DNA of 64,000 nt from Henricia sp. BOLD:AAB3569. Its lineage: Eukaryota > Echinodermata > Asteroidea > Spinulosida > Echinasteridae. This document shows positions 63,301-64,000 of the stretch, piece by piece (the stretch's first letter is position 1; every line of letters begins with the position of its first letter). Location: NCBI GenBank assembly GCA_037783545.1, contig JBBELK010000553.1:1-64000 (forward strand), in the 5' to 3' direction. A program made the translations under genes and the position numbers. The notes under the pieces are model-generated. The model had not been told where the DNA came from and did no database searches. It saw nothing but the letters and a program-made list of their open reading frames with translations.

Positions 63301-64000
63301 TTCCGCACTTGTCCTGAAAAATTGACAGACTTTCGCCGGGAAATGGCCGAGAAATTTCAGAGTTTAGGGAAAACTGCGCTCAGGCTTCCTGCCTGCTCTG
63401 CAGACCGTGGCTGTCCGTATACTCCTGACTCGTGCGCATGCTCAGTCTTGTTTGGGACGGGAATTTGGTCAAAGTGTGGTCCAAACTTCGGCAAATTTGG
63501 AAGTCAAGAAATTTTCCGACGAACTTCAAATTTTGCATGCCCCAAACAGTTTATATTCCGCACTTGTCCTGAAAAATTGACAGACTTTTGCCGGGAAATG
63601 GCCGAGAAATTTCAGAGTTGAAGGAAAACTGGGCTTGGGCTTCCTGCCTGCTCTGCAGACCGTGGCTGTCCGTGTACTCCTGATCACTCGTGCGCATGCT
63701 CAGTCTTGTTTGGGACGGGAATTTGGTCAAAGTGTGGTCCAAACGTCGGAAAATTTGGAAGTCAATAAATTTTCCGACGGACTTCAAATTTTGCATACTC
63801 CAAACAGTCTATATTCCGCACTTGTCCTGAAAAATTGACAGACTTTCGCCGGGAAATGGCCGAGAAATTTCAGAGTTTAGGGAAAACTGCGCTCAGGCTT
63901 CCTGCCTGCTCTGCTGACCGTGGCTGTCCGTGTACTCCTGATCACTCGTGCGCATGCTCAGTCTTGTTTGGGACGGGAATTTGGTCAAAGTGTGGTCCAA
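57362..64000. repeat. Right-hand subfamily lacking the PstI site in many units
   Basis: From about 57467 many units read ctctgctgaccg instead of ctctgcagaccg, removing the PstI site. I see this in about 14 units here and in none to the left. Other local markers are gaaatttaagag, gtgcacatgctc, cttgtcatgaaaaat, ctcatacttg, tttcggacggg, acttttgccggg, cagagttgaagg and cagagtttattg. The gaaatttaagag unit recurs at 57362, 58394, 60200 and 61748, giving spacings of 1032, 1806 and 1548 bp (4, 7 and 6 units). Almost all units are 258 bp; only 63296 is 255. The array continues past the end of the window. Confidence 0.88.

Larger units (their letters stand above)
1..64000. repeat. Satellite DNA array, ~258-bp unit, ~248.6 tandem copies
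   Basis: Every part of the window can be aligned to one unit of about 258 bp. Landmark words recur once per unit throughout: ctatattccgc, gacagactttcgcc, ctgcctgctctgc, cgtgcgcatgctc and aaagtgtggtcc. All units are head-to-tail in one orientation, with no inversion, spacer or inserted element. Boundaries phased on ctatattccgc run from 59 to 63809, giving 248 complete units with partial units at 1-58 and 63809-64000. Units differ by a limited set of shared substitutions and by small indels. Homogeneity with local higher-order periodicity is the hallmark of eukaryotic satellite DNA evolving by unequal exchange and gene conversion. No stretch over 300 bases falls outside the array. Family and host are not recognised. 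Confidence 0.98.

Noticed and set aside
1..64000. CRISPR array or prokaryotic repeat region
   Set aside because: The repeat is contiguous with no unique spacers, the unit is 258 bp, and no cas-like gene is present.
1..64000. rDNA, 5S, tRNA or histone gene tandem cluster
   Set aside because: No rRNA-like conserved stretch, no pol III A/B-box pair, no tRNA cloverleaf and no histone-like frame is visible in the unit.
1..64000. Transposon or MITE insertion within the array
   Set aside because: Phasing is continuous from edge to edge. The inverted repeats seen are within the unit and have no target-site duplications or foreign interior.

Overview
The whole 64 kb window is one uninterrupted tandem array of a single satellite DNA family. 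The basic unit is about 258 bp. Every unit lies in the same orientation, and the array runs off both edges. Phasing units on the motif ctatattccgc gives boundaries from 59 to 63809: 248 complete units averaging about 257 bp, plus a partial unit at each end. I found no single-copy DNA, gene, RNA gene, transposon, CRISPR array or origin. A clean, homogeneous satellite with long higher-order repeats points to a eukaryotic nuclear chromosome, in pericentromeric, centromeric or other heterochromatin. I do not recognise the family and cannot name the organism.

Unit structure (phase 1 = first base of ctatattccgc): about 47.7% GC, 14 CpG sites and a hand-counted CpG observed/expected near 0.96. Units come in two junction haplotypes. 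Class A carries gtcggaaaattt, caataaatt, gacggac and gcatactcc, which together form a perfect 13-bp-arm hairpin. Class B carries gtcggc/taaattt, caagaaatt, gacgaac and gcatgctcc. Length classes are discrete: 258 bp, about 38 units of 255 bp (3-bp loss at ctgatcact), about 50 units of 256 bp (3-bp loss plus one extra A in an A-run), and rare units of 247, 257, 259 and 260 bp.

Layout: 59-1349, dimeric repeats; 2375-4177, a 1030-bp tetramer and its shortened copy; 4177-12398, four copies of a 10/9/6/7-unit block; 13432-17782, a 1537-bp hexamer with one extra unit in the middle copy; 18040-19072, divergent units resembling the right end of the window; 19072-24215, a 2315-bp nonamer; 26017-28592, a roughly 1545-bp hexamer; 29875-36057, two copies of a 3091-bp dodecamer; 36057-39906, a 1283-bp pentamer; 38640-45120, a segment duplicated at a shift of 3853 bp; 44272-50161, 1027-bp and 1021-bp tetramers; 50419-53511, a 773-bp trimer nested in a 1546-bp hexamer; 54285-55822, a copy of 45299-46836 moved 8986 bp; 57362-64000, a distinct subfamily that lost the PstI site, with 1032/1806/1548-bp spacings.

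The array is therefore a patchwork of nested, locally amplified higher-order repeats, as expected from unequal exchange and gene conversion. Because 258 = 3 x 86, one plus-strand frame stays open across many units (up to 593 codons, cysteine-rich), and an 81-codon frame recurs on the minus strand. I judge both to be by-products of homogenised repeats and annotate no protein-coding gene.
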